In this document: positions 43,324-50,912 of the stretch, in pieces
Layout: the number at the start of each line of letters is the position of its first letter
Numbering within the stretch: the first letter of the stretch is position 1
NCBI RefSeq assembly: GCF_001050515.1
Contig: NZ_CAHS01000011.1
Location: forward strand, 62,001-126,000
DNA from: Erwinia piriflorinigrans CFBP 5888
GTDB taxonomy: Bacteria; Pseudomonadota; Gammaproteobacteria; Enterobacterales; Enterobacteriaceae
Reading direction: 5' to 3'
DNA: 64,000 nucleotides
Translations under genes and position numbers: made by a program
Notes under the pieces: generated by a model
The model's input: only the letters and a program-made list of their open reading frames with translations
What the model was told of the DNA's origin: nothing
Database searches by the model: none

Positions 43324-44151
43324 ATGAGTCTTATTGTTGATATCGAAGGTTCAATTCATGAAAAGCACGGCGAATATAATATCTTTCGTCAACTCGCAGT
43401 AAAAGTATTTGCAGATCATATTGATGATGCACAGTACTATAAATGGCTTGATGAAGTTCCCCATGAACTGAAAAGCCGGTTTCCTTCGGTTGAATTCAAA
43501 GAGCGCGACTGGGTAAGGGCCTCTCCTCCTCTGAATACAGCCATATATTATGATACTCCCGAATACGACATTCTCCCCACTGGCGCATTGCTTAGAACCT
43601 CCTGCAGCAAACTTACCCATGCCTTCTGTGCCTTCAAGATGCCTGAAGATGCGACCGGTAACCGGCTGGACAGGCGTCATGTATTTGAGGGAGAGGAAAA
43701 AGCGACGATTCAGAATGACCCCAGCGGTAACGCTGCAGTGAGCATCGTTAAAAAACTTATCACCCGCAGCGATGCTGATCAGCCCGGCACCTTCCTCAAG
43801 CTTGCAACAGGGATTTCGCCAGATAACCTGAGCCCTGCGCTGGTACTGAAGGGACACCGCACCACATTTTATGTGCTCATAGACGGCCATGACGTCCTCA
43901 GGTGTTCCATCGACCGTTCTTCCGTTTTTGATTTCCGCTCGGGCAAGGATGCTGACGATCTTGCTAACTGGAAAAGTTTCCGTGAGGTCGAGCTATCGCT
44001 TTATCCGCGGATTTTGGACGAAATCAAAGGCGACCCCCGGGTTGTTGAAGTGATAGAAGCCCTTCGCGACTCCCTGATTAAACGCTTTGATACGCACGTT
44101 ATTTATGACATCAAATACCAGCGTGGCAAGAAGCTGTTAGGGAAATACTGA
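43324..44151 (+). CDS. CYTH/VTC-fold protein (triphosphate tunnel type)
   Basis: This 275-residue protein resembles the CYTH superfamily, whose members bind triphosphates in a tunnel of antiparallel strands (thiamine triphosphatase, class IV adenylyl cyclase, polyphosphate polymerase). Seen are YYDTPEYDILPTGALLRTS near residues 78-96, the strand pair AFCAFKMP and RRHVFEGEEK near 105-125, LKGHRTTFYVLIDGHDVLRCSIDRSSVF near 180-205 and FREVELSLYP near 224, the last matching the acidic strand of CYTH proteins. The usual N-terminal ExExK is only loosely present (VDIEGSIHEK). Strong AAGGAG site. A triphosphate or nucleotide substrate is inferred. Confidence 0.6.
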   Translation: MSLIVDIEGSIHEKHGEYNIFRQLAVKVFADHIDDAQYYKWLDEVPHELKSRFPSVEFKERDWVRASPPLNTAIYYDTPEYDILPTGALLRTSCSKLTHAFCAFKMPEDATGNRLDRRHVFEGEEKATIQNDPSGNAAVSIVKKLITRSDADQPGTFLKLATGISPDNLSPALVLKGHRTTFYVLIDGHDVLRCSIDRSSVFDFRSGKDADDLANWKSFREVELSLYPRILDEIKGDPRVVEVIEALRDSLIKRFDTHVIYDIKYQRGKKLLGKY

Positions 44152-44161
44152 AAATTTATTT

Positions 44162-45289
44162 GTGGGGTATCACGTGCTTCCAGCAATATTTATTACAGCC
44201 ATTTTGGCAGTCATGAATGGGGCAAAATATCAGTCCCTGAGTAATTATTTACACCTGACGTATGGTTATCACACGCGTGAAGTTGCTTTTATTTTTTCCC
44301 TGTCTAATCTATGTGGACTTGCTTTTGGCCTGATGATGCTTTCATTTCCATCGGTCAGGGAGAAACTGTTTAGGCTGCATGTGATAGTTTTAATATTCCA
44401 GGTGACGGCTTTTGTAATAAGCTATTTTTATCGCGATATTTACGTGGCAATGCTGTTACAGCGCGTACTCGAAGGATTCGTCTTTGCCTATATAATGAAT
44501 TTCTATCCGGTTGCATTAACCCGCTATGCCCGTCAGGATAAAACTGAACTTGTCATGTGTATGTGGGGGCTGGTGTACGCATTGGGGTTTGCTTTTTCAA
44601 ACGGAATCGCCGCGTGTGATATTCCGGATTCGTTCGCATTTAATATGCCATCGCTGATGCTCTTCGCATGCCTGCTTATCGTTAACAGGAAAATAATGCA
44701 ATCCGTGAAAGTTAATAATTCTGCCGCCGGGAATGCCAGGAAACCACAGATTGTAATTCTGGGTAAAATTGGGCTTATCGCCATTCCATTCTTTCTTTTT
44801 ACCTTTGTGTATAACAACTTTCTTTTTTCTTATTCTCTTGCAAACCCTAAAAGTAATCCTCTTTACTGGATGATGATGGTTAATGGTGCGGGCATAATCC
44901 TTTCAAATATTTTGGTTTCATCCGGCAGAATAAACGCCACATTTTATTTTGCCTTACTTATCGTCGTGCTCTGGCTACAAACCATCTTCTCTTCTACAAG
45001 TGGGCTGACTGCCGCTGCAGGGATAATCCTCGTACTGGGCCTAATTGAAGGGGTTGTATTTGGTTTCTTTATCCGTCATTTCGCATCCGAAGAGTTTGAT
45101 CTTGTTAAAGCTGGTTACTTGGTTTCAGGAAGCCTGGGCGCAACACTCGGGCCACTCCTGCCGCTGCACTTCGGTACTGCTTCGTTGCCGGTTACTGCGC
45201 TGTTCCTGGCATCAGTCATCTGCCTGCTGGTTCTGAACGGAAGCCGTAACAGGACCTCACGGCTGAGCAAGGGAGAAAAACATGTCTGA
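44162..45289 (+). CDS. MFS transporter of the six-gene operon
   Basis: This 375-residue protein has about 11-12 hydrophobic segments spread through the length, the pattern of a major-facilitator transporter. The first half has LAFGLMMLSFPSVREKLFRL near residue 58-77, the typical loop between helices 2 and 3. It most likely exports the operon product or imports its precursor. The start is uncertain: GTG at 44162, or GTG at 44174 preceded by GTGGGG. The stop overlaps the next gene by eight bases, showing tight coupling. Confidence 0.75.
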   Translation: MGYHVLPAIFITAILAVMNGAKYQSLSNYLHLTYGYHTREVAFIFSLSNLCGLAFGLMMLSFPSVREKLFRLHVIVLIFQVTAFVISYFYRDIYVAMLLQRVLEGFVFAYIMNFYPVALTRYARQDKTELVMCMWGLVYALGFAFSNGIAACDIPDSFAFNMPSLMLFACLLIVNRKIMQSVKVNNSAAGNARKPQIVILGKIGLIAIPFFLFTFVYNNFLFSYSLANPKSNPLYWMMMVNGAGIILSNILVSSGRINATFYFALLIVVLWLQTIFSSTSGLTAAAGIILVLGLIEGVVFGFFIRHFASEEFDLVKAGYLVSGSLGATLGPLLPLHFGTASLPVTALFLASVICLLVLNGSRNRTSRLSKGEKHV

Positions 45290-45965
45290 CCGTGCACTGA
45301 TGTTCTTAAAACCTGAGTTCACGCCTGAAGATCGCGCACGGTATTTTCCGGTTATCCGGCACTATCTTGATGCATACGGCCTGTCCATCGAGGCCGATTG
45401 TGAGGTGCTCGCGCACGATGAAAAGGAGGCCCTCTTTGATCGTGTTTACTCCAAGCTCCTGAAAAATGCACGCCAGCCACTGTCAGGAAAGGTTATCGGT
45501 GGATATGCCTACCTGAAAACAGCCTCCGGTGCAGACGAAGAGCAACTGTTTCATGAATGGATCTCCCCGCAGAATCCTGCGTTGCGGACCGGTGAAGATA
45601 ATTACTACCTGCAGAAGGATGACCTCCGTGTAGTTAATCCCTTTTGCCCCTATCAGAGACGCCTTTTTATCGAAAGCCAAGGCTCTGCGCACCTCTTTAT
45701 CATTAGCAGAAATGGTGCTCGGCCGTGGGCGGAGATTAAACCCCTGTTTCAGGGGGCGCCGACGCAGACTGGTGGCCAGGGCAGTGGGATCCGTTCACAC
45801 CTCAGTCAGTGCCGCTGGTATACCCCAACCACAAATGGCCTGCACCTGTCAGCATCAGATCATGATGCCCTCTGGGAAACCAATGAAGTAATGGAATTTT
45901 TCATGGAGAGAAGGCGAAATAAACATGAAGAAAGAACTCATTCTTATCCGGCACGGACATTCTGA
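45282..45965 (+). CDS. Nucleoside-diphosphate-kinase-like protein
   Basis: This 227-residue protein begins MSDRALMFLKPEFTPED, like the first strand and active-site lysine of nucleoside diphosphate kinases. Near residues 168-195 it has SGIRSHLSQCRWYTPTTNGLH and SASDHDALWETNEVMEFF, which fit the NDK pattern (G-x-R-x-x-L, N-x-x-H-x-S, then the acidic helix). The histidine that is phosphorylated in NDKs is kept. It is longer than a true NDK (about 140-150 residues) because of a central insertion around residues 60-140. It is probably a phosphotransferase acting on a special substrate. AGGGAG precedes its ATG. Confidence 0.6.
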   Translation: MSDRALMFLKPEFTPEDRARYFPVIRHYLDAYGLSIEADCEVLAHDEKEALFDRVYSKLLKNARQPLSGKVIGGYAYLKTASGADEEQLFHEWISPQNPALRTGEDNYYLQKDDLRVVNPFCPYQRRLFIESQGSAHLFIISRNGARPWAEIKPLFQGAPTQTGGQGSGIRSHLSQCRWYTPTTNGLHLSASDHDALWETNEVMEFFMERRRNKHEERTHSYPARTF

Positions 45966-46476
45966 ATGGCAGGCCGGCACAACCCGCGACAGAAACAGCC
46001 ACCTGACCGGGAAGGGTTTTACGGAAGCGGGAAAACTCTACAACACGCTTGCAGCCTATACCGACGTAGCAGATTTTCATTTAATAAGCAGCCCGCTCCA
46101 CAGGGCAGTTGAAACCAGCAGACTGGCTTTACCTCCTTGCCTGTTCAGCTCCGTTTCTTTTGACAGAAACTTCAGGGAGGCTTCCTTCCATGTCCGTGGT
46201 TGTCTGAACCTGCCGGAAGACTTTTATCCGGTAGCAAACGGAAAAGTGTGCAGTGAATATCTGGATTTCAAGGCCGGAATTAAGTCAGCGCTCAGTACTA
46301 TTCTCGCCGCTCACAACCGCGTAATGATATTCACCCATGGTGGTGTAATTAAAACCATTCTGCGCCTCCACTGCGGCTCAGATTCATTTTGCACTCAGAT
46401 AGATAACTGTTCAGTCACACATTTCGTAAAAAAAGAAGACGTGTGGCTTCTTAAGAGGGTAAATCAACGATGCTGA
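45925..46476 (+). CDS. Histidine phosphatase family protein (phosphoglycerate-mutase fold)
   Basis: This 183-residue enzyme has the catalytic core LILIRHGHSEW at residues 5-15, where the histidine takes the phosphate. SSPLHRAVETSRLA near 55 provides the conserved arginine, REASFH near 83 the acid, and MIFTHGGVIKTIL near 132 the second histidine. All residues for phosphatase activity are kept. It starts 41 bases inside the upstream kinase-like gene, in another frame, an unusually long overlap. In the operon it probably removes a phosphate from an intermediate, perhaps as the last step before export. Confidence 0.85.
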   Translation: MKKELILIRHGHSEWQAGTTRDRNSHLTGKGFTEAGKLYNTLAAYTDVADFHLISSPLHRAVETSRLALPPCLFSSVSFDRNFREASFHVRGCLNLPEDFYPVANGKVCSEYLDFKAGIKSALSTILAAHNRVMIFTHGGVIKTILRLHCGSDSFCTQIDNCSVTHFVKKEDVWLLKRVNQRC

Positions 46477-47195
46477 GTCATGAAACGCTTTATCTTAACG
46501 CAGTCGTCATCCTCTGCGCGCTGTGTCAGTCCGTTGTGGGAGTAGGACTTATCATGATAGGCCTCCCGACGCTTATCCTGAGCGGATACCCATTTGATCA
46601 TGCGCTTTCGATCTGTCTGCCCGGCTCGCTTATCATCAACGTATTCCAGGTCTTTGTTGAACGTAGCAACTACCGGCGAGCAGATCTTGTGTCTTATACA
46701 AGCATTTCTGTCATTTACACTGCTTTTCTTTTTTATCTGAACTTGGTCATCGGCCTCAGCTTTAGCAAACTGACCGCAGGAATAATACTGATTCTTACCG
46801 GGATGGTGGGTTTTATGCCGGCACTCAGAGAACGCTTTCTGAGAACGCTCAATATTAAACCCGGTGTTACCAATATAGCTATCGGCGTGATCCATTCCGT
46901 ATCCAGCCTTGGAGGCTCACTGCTGTCACTGACGGGAACTGCCAGATATGCCGAAAGTTCAGAGGCCAGGCGATTTATTTCCGGTGGATATCTGTCACTG
47001 GGAGCCATCCAGCTTGCCTTTTATTCCACTCACGGCGTGAGCATTACGCCCGTCATCTATTCACTAATCGCAGTCCCCGCTTATTTTATTTCTCGCATAC
47101 TGGTTACGCCTTACGTTAACCATCAAAAGTTAAAAACGTTCATTTTCATCCTGATTCTTATTTACGGTGTATTGTTAATTAAACAGTCAATGTGA
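46470..47195 (+). CDS. TauE/SafE-type membrane protein
   Basis: This 241-residue inner-membrane protein has about seven to eight hydrophobic helices and the repeated small-residue pattern of the TauE/SafE (DUF81) family, for example GLIMIGLPTLILSG near residue 26 and GVIHSVSSLGGSLLSLTGTA near 132. Members export sulfite or sulfonated organic acids, or are of unknown specificity. It overlaps the phosphatase gene by seven bases and ends the operon, giving the cluster a second transporter. Substrate cannot be read from the sequence. Confidence 0.75.
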   Translation: MLSHETLYLNAVVILCALCQSVVGVGLIMIGLPTLILSGYPFDHALSICLPGSLIINVFQVFVERSNYRRADLVSYTSISVIYTAFLFYLNLVIGLSFSKLTAGIILILTGMVGFMPALRERFLRTLNIKPGVTNIAIGVIHSVSSLGGSLLSLTGTARYAESSEARRFISGGYLSLGAIQLAFYSTHGVSITPVIYSLIAVPAYFISRILVTPYVNHQKLKTFIFILILIYGVLLIKQSM

Positions 47196-47387
47196 GGCAA
47201 GTATGGACCTTAAGAGTACTGATGGAAAAATCATTACAGGAGCGCGTGAAAGGAAAGGGAAAAAGGAAGTGCGGCGTACATTGGAAATGATGTAGTTGTT
47301 AAACCTGGCGTGCGCATTGCCGTGAAAATCGGTCAAGTATTCAACGCATTGATGTCTAAGTAAAATGCTCATTTTGTCGGGGGGGCT

Positions 47388-47507
47388 GTGACGACGGTTG
47401 CTGTAGAATGTCGGTTCTGTACGAAGCCGGAGTCCGTTAAAAAAATGGAATATACCGATCCAGAACTGGCGACTGGCCATGAGTCGCTTTATTATCGAGT
47501 TCGGTGA
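47388..47507 (+). pseudogene. IS1-like InsA remnant
   Basis: Reading from GTG at 47388 gives VTTVAVECRFCTKPESVKK, the N-terminal zinc-ribbon pattern (VxCRFCxxxExV) of IS1-family InsA proteins, followed by TGHESLYYRV in place of the usual GHxRYxC. The frame ends after 39 codons, and no InsB part follows. It is short, so chance similarity is possible, but the cysteine pair and spacing fit. Confidence 0.4.
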
Positions 47508-47636
47508 CCGCCTGAGCGATCACCTTTAATTCTGTGTAACTATAACGTGAGTACCCATACTCCGGAAAAAACATGTACACAACTATTTACACGCAGTGTT
47601 TGCTCCGTGACCCCCATCTTTTTTTAGAGACTTGAA

Positions 47637-47795
47637 ATGGATACTATTGATTTGCATCATTCCAACCTCAACCGTGGTATTTTTTCTGTTAATGACGTTC
47701 TTTTGATTCGTCGACTCTTGCCAGATGATGGTTTTAATCAATCAATAGTTTATTTAAAGCATGTTGCCGCTTCGCTAATACAGCCAGTCTGTTGA
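47637..47795 (+). CDS. Small hypothetical protein (52 residues)
   Basis: The frame begins MDTIDLHHSNLNRGIFSVND and ends SLIQPVC. The sequence before the ATG (AGAGACTTGAA) gives a weak ribosome-binding site. I recognise no family. Its composition resembles the AT-rich island genes. It may be a remnant of a longer gene from the secretion island, or not coding. Confidence 0.25.
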   Translation: MDTIDLHHSNLNRGIFSVNDVLLIRRLLPDDGFNQSIVYLKHVAASLIQPVC

Positions 47796-47927
47796 GTTAA
47801 ATCTAACGGGGAAAGCCGGATTGCTAATGTGAAAATAAAAGTAATTATAATTTTAGTACACGTGGAAAAGATTTCCGGTTTATATCCGGATCAGAAGCTA
47901 AATGGAAGAGTGAAATACGGGGGGAGT

Positions 47928-48302
47928 TCAAAGAAAACTATTGTCATCGTCCTTGTCATCAGGGGATGAAATCCACTTCATCATCATGCTGTTGACCATC
48001 ATGTTCACCCCTAACATCTGAGAGGTATTTTTGTCGAGCGTATCTTTAGTATAATCCCGAAAATTCGGGTCGCCTCGCAGCGTGGTATCAGTGTAAAGCA
48101 GGGCCTTATTTAGTTGTTGTAATGAATAAGCATTATCAGGATCGAGGGACTTGAGCTTAGTGATAAGATCATTGAGTGTTCCTTCCGGTCTATTCTCACG
48201 AATAAACTGTAGAACGCGATTGTCGAAATTTAATTCACTCGTCTCATCAAGGTTTTTTAGTTTATGTTCGTAAGCCGTCATATGTGTATTAACTTTGCTC
48301 AT
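47928..48302 (-). CDS. Unknown protein at the orgC position of the type III secretion island
   Basis: This 124-residue, soluble and highly charged protein starts MSKVNTHMTAYEHKLKNLDE and ends in an acidic tail SSPDDKDDDNSFL. The middle resembles a helical bundle (VLQFIRENRPEGTLNDLI, ALLYTDTTLRGDPNFRDY). It lies 22 bases after the SctL gene, as the last gene of the leftward operon, the place of orgC in Salmonella SPI-1; I see no clear similarity to OrgC. It could be a small regulator of needle assembly, an export chaperone or an effector. Function unknown. Confidence 0.6.
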   Translation of the reverse strand: MSKVNTHMTAYEHKLKNLDETSELNFDNRVLQFIRENRPEGTLNDLITKLKSLDPDNAYSLQQLNKALLYTDTTLRGDPNFRDYTKDTLDKNTSQMLGVNMMVNSMMMKWISSPDDKDDDNSFL

Positions 48303-48324
48303 TTACTGCTCCTTAGATCAATAT

Positions 48325-48975
48325 TTATTTTATACGTGGGTCTTTTTTTCTTAACTCCGTCAGCTGTACGGCAATATCATCCAGTAAATCTGGTATTAGA
48401 TCCCCAATTTCATGGTTAAGTGTAACCATTTCTGCCTCGGCTTCAGACAGCCATTGTCGACACAGAGAATCACTGGGAAAGCGTATCGAGTCTACACCAT
48501 TCTGTACGGTTATATGGTTTTCTTCACAGAACAGATAATGAGAAATATCAGTATTCTCTTGCAGATGAACTGATTCAGGTATGATGATCTTTAATGGTTT
48601 CTGGTGACCACATTTCTCCTGTAGATGATGAATTATTCGCTCAACAATAACCGTGTCGTGTAGCGACGACTTGAGCGCATTGTACAAATTTTCATTAAGT
48701 GATTGCATCCGGGATTCTTGGATCTTCTCATAGTTATCGAGCATCGTCACCAATTGAGAAAAGAAAAGTTTGAATCCTGTGGCGAAGCCCTCTTTTTTGC
48801 AGTGCTCTATGAGTTCAGCAGTATGTAACTCATATTCGGCATAAATTTCGCTACAACGATTGAATGTTTTCTCAAGGGCAATTGCCATACTACGGTGGCG
48901 ATTGCGCTCCCTGGATTTTATCAAGATATGTTTATGAGAATCTTTGGGTAATTCATCACTGATAATTTTTCGCAT
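48325..48975 (-). CDS. Type III secretion stator protein SctL (OrgB/MxiN-like)
   Basis: This 216-residue cytosolic protein is in the place and has the character of SctL, which holds the ATPase SctN to the sorting platform. The first 120 residues are charged and helical (HILIKSRERNRHRSMAIALE, then coiled-coil), and the C-terminal part has the strand-helix pattern of the FliH/SctL tail (PLKIIIPESVHLQENTDISHY, VDSIRFPSDSLCRQWL). The start lies 20 bases inside the SctK gene. The call rests mostly on order; the family diverges fast. Confidence 0.75.
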   Translation of the reverse strand: MRKIISDELPKDSHKHILIKSRERNRHRSMAIALEKTFNRCSEIYAEYELHTAELIEHCKKEGFATGFKLFFSQLVTMLDNYEKIQESRMQSLNENLYNALKSSLHDTVIVERIIHHLQEKCGHQKPLKIIIPESVHLQENTDISHYLFCEENHITVQNGVDSIRFPSDSLCRQWLSEAEAEMVTLNHEIGDLIPDLLDDIAVQLTELRKKDPRIK

Positions 48976-49510
48976 AAGTGGCTGCTATTCTGAGTAAATT
49001 AATATGATTAGGTGCAACTGCAGCATTGATTTTGGGCAAATTAATATCGGAAGGAAGGCTTAACAGAATACGCTGTTTAATCGCTGGGGGGAGAACCGAT
49101 GCCAAACTGAGTATGAAGGCGGCTCCCCAGGCAAGTGTATCAACTCCTTGCTCCGCATTATCGAGGGCAACATGGTGAATAAGTGGAAGAGAGATAAATG
49201 CGAGAAGCTGCGGATCGGCCATTAGTGTCGCTCCGTGGTCTGGTAACCTGTTACGTAATAAGTAACCACCAAGCAGATGAGCCACGCGAGGCAACTGATA
49301 CCAATGTGCGACTACCAGCGAAGATATGATGTCAGATGGCTCCCAGTTTTTATCCACATTTTCAAGTTGAAAATGTGTCAGTATCCAGTAATTTACCAGC
49401 ACATCATTAAACATGTCACCCGACGCTATGCCGTCGGGTAAATGACTGTGGTCGGTATAGCATGAGGGGGCATACAGGATCCTCATGACCCGCTCGGCGT
49501 CATGCTTCAT
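48956..49510 (-). CDS. Type III secretion sorting-platform protein SctK (OrgA/MxiK-like)
   Basis: This 184-residue protein contains RLPDHGATLMADPQLLAFISLPL near residues 88-108, the conserved centre of OrgA/MxiK proteins, which link the cytosolic ring SctQ to the inner-membrane ring. Salmonella OrgA is of similar length (199). The start overlaps the end of the SctJ gene by 11 bases and the end overlaps the SctL gene by 20, so all are translated together. Confidence 0.85.
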   Translation of the reverse strand: MKHDAERVMRILYAPSCYTDHSHLPDGIASGDMFNDVLVNYWILTHFQLENVDKNWEPSDIISSLVVAHWYQLPRVAHLLGGYLLRNRLPDHGATLMADPQLLAFISLPLIHHVALDNAEQGVDTLAWGAAFILSLASVLPPAIKQRILLSLPSDINLPKINAAVAPNHINLLRIAATYAKNYQ

Positions 49511-50267
49511 TTATCACTTCTTCTTTTTGGCAGGGAGTCGAGTTATGTTTAACAGGACGACGACTGGCCTGGTAAAATAAATATCCTCCTGTCGCTATTG
49601 CACAGAAAGTCATCACCGTCAGCAGAATTAGCCATTTATCGACACTACTGACCGGGGCCTTTACCGGTGATGAGTACTGAATCATCGGGGCCGGGAATAG
49701 CACAACAGATATATTTTCATAAAATACATCATCTAAACTGTTTTTTATGAGTGATTTAATTTGGGGTATAAACATAGCTTCATCGATTTCTCCTTTATAT
49801 GAAATCAGCACAGCAACATGACCGCTGTGCTTTTTTACGCTGATGTCACTGTTGTAAGACGGATAGCTTAAATGCACACGAGCATTCACCACCTGAGCAA
49901 TGATCCTCAGTGATTGTTCCAGCCTTTGCTCCTGTAATGAAAGTACCCTGGCCTGTTCTGCATTCGGTGAAGCAACCAAAGAACTACTGGGGAATGCTTG
50001 ACCGATTTGAACATCCGCCGCCCACGGCAGCTGATACTGATTGATAACGGAAAGTGCAGCCGTATTTTCGGACTGCCCGACGGTTACCGCATAGCCTGCT
50101 TTCAAGTTGCCACTTTTATGTGCGGAAATATTATGCTGCTGCAATATGGCTACGACATGATTAGCTTGCTCTTGAGAAAGGTTTTCAAGCAGCTTTTCGT
50201 TATTACAGCCAGAGATCAGGCTTACTGTCAGTAAAATGATAATGACCCGGAAATGATATTTTCTCAT
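49500..50267 (-). CDS. Type III secretion inner-membrane ring lipoprotein SctJ (PrgK-like)
   Basis: This 255-residue lipoprotein has a signal ending in the lipobox LISGC near residue 21. The YscJ/FliF ring-building domains follow (LSQEQANHVVAILQQHNISAHK near 30-50, and ARVHLSYPSY near 128). A C-terminal transmembrane helix lies near 215-232 (WLILLTVMTFCAIATGGYLF). It forms the inner ring of the basal body with SctD. Length matches PrgK (252). Confidence 0.92.
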   Translation of the reverse strand: MRKYHFRVIIILLTVSLISGCNNEKLLENLSQEQANHVVAILQQHNISAHKSGNLKAGYAVTVGQSENTAALSVINQYQLPWAADVQIGQAFPSSSLVASPNAEQARVLSLQEQRLEQSLRIIAQVVNARVHLSYPSYNSDISVKKHSGHVAVLISYKGEIDEAMFIPQIKSLIKNSLDDVFYENISVVLFPAPMIQYSSPVKAPVSSVDKWLILLTVMTFCAIATGGYLFYQASRRPVKHNSTPCQKEEVINEA

Positions 50268-50590
50268 TATTGAGACTTTACCAACGTTTCGATTGTACTG
50301 ACTCCTTTTCGTGCCAGCGTACTGATAAGGGATACATAATTAGTATATTCACCAATATAATATTGTAACATTAACAGCTTATTAGGATCGCTGGTAAATT
50401 CAGGCGACTGGTGCAATGTATTGATCACATTCTTAAACTCCAGATTGGTTTCACTAATTTCATTGAACTTGCTGGATACAAGGTTATTAAAGTTTTGATC
50501 TTGCAGAGTAACCGAAAAAGTGTCATCAGGTACAGTGTTGTCCGATGATAATTTTATTAATTTTGGTAAAGCTTCTATAGCCTGGCTCAT
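50267..50590 (-). CDS. Type III secretion inner rod protein SctI (PrgJ-like)
   Basis: This 107-residue protein makes the inner rod or adaptor that anchors the needle. The C-terminal part, IGEYTNYVSLISTLARKGVSTIETLVKS near 78-106, matches the conserved PrgJ/MxiI tail (YNLYVSMVSTLTRKGVxxxETL). It lies between the needle and SctJ genes as in SPI-1, and its stop overlaps the SctJ start by one base. Confidence 0.9.
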   Translation of the reverse strand: MSQAIEALPKLIKLSSDNTVPDDTFSVTLQDQNFNNLVSSKFNEISETNLEFKNVINTLHQSPEFTSDPNKLLMLQYYIGEYTNYVSLISTLARKGVSTIETLVKSQ

Positions 50591-50640
50591 GGATAAATAA
50601 TCTCTGGATGAGAAAGGGTACGGAATTCCGTACCCTGAAA

Positions 50641-50910
50641 TTAGCGGAAGTTTTGGATAATAGCAGCGCCAATATCCTTGTAGGCTTTTACCGTGCTGGT
50701 TTGAGCGTTTCGGAACAGCGTGTACTCTTGTAATTTTGCCTGATACCTCGCCAATACTGCTGGGTTTGAAGGATCTTTTTCAAGAGCCTCTTCAGCCTTA
50801 TTGAGTTCTGTCATCATATCTTTAGCGCCAGCTTCAAACCCCTCGGAAACCTCATCTAAGAAGTAACCATTACCTTTTGCAGCAGGACTTTCAGTTTCAA
50901 AAAAAGCCAT
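50641..50910 (-). CDS. Type III secretion needle protein SctF (PrgI-like)
   Basis: This 89-residue needle subunit is secreted and polymerises outside the outer membrane. The C-terminal region ARYQAKLQEYTLFRNAQTST and AAIIQNFR closely follows PrgI (YQSKLSEYNLYRNAQSNT, AAIIQNFR), with the central SNPAV turn between two helices. I start at the ATG giving MAFFETESPAAKG. The ATG lies just after the SctD stop. Confidence 0.95.
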   Translation of the reverse strand: MAFFETESPAAKGNGYFLDEVSEGFEAGAKDMMTELNKAEEALEKDPSNPAVLARYQAKLQEYTLFRNAQTSTVKAYKDIGAAIIQNFR

Positions 50911-50912
50911 AA

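Larger units (their letters stand above)
47196..47927. other. Decayed intergenic stretch between the operon and the secretion island
   Basis: This 732-bp region holds no intact gene of normal size. It contains an IS1-like transposase remnant (47388-47507), a sequence TTTAATTCTGTGTAACTA at 47525-47542 that loosely resembles IS256-family ends, and a 52-codon frame (47637-47795). It looks like a junction of transferred segments. Terminators for the two converging transcripts are expected but none is clear by eye. Confidence 0.5.

Noticed and set aside
43351-43890. 179-codon minus-strand frame inside the CYTH-type gene
   Set aside because: No ribosome-binding site or family resemblance; the + strand frame has a strong AAGGAG site and fits the operon.
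47250-47363. Frame containing GSAAYIGNDVVVKPG, at first sight like CsrA or a hexapeptide-repeat acetyltransferase
   Set aside because: The spacing between IGNDVVV and VRI is wrong for CsrA, there is only one partial hexapeptide-like turn, and no proper start codon is present.
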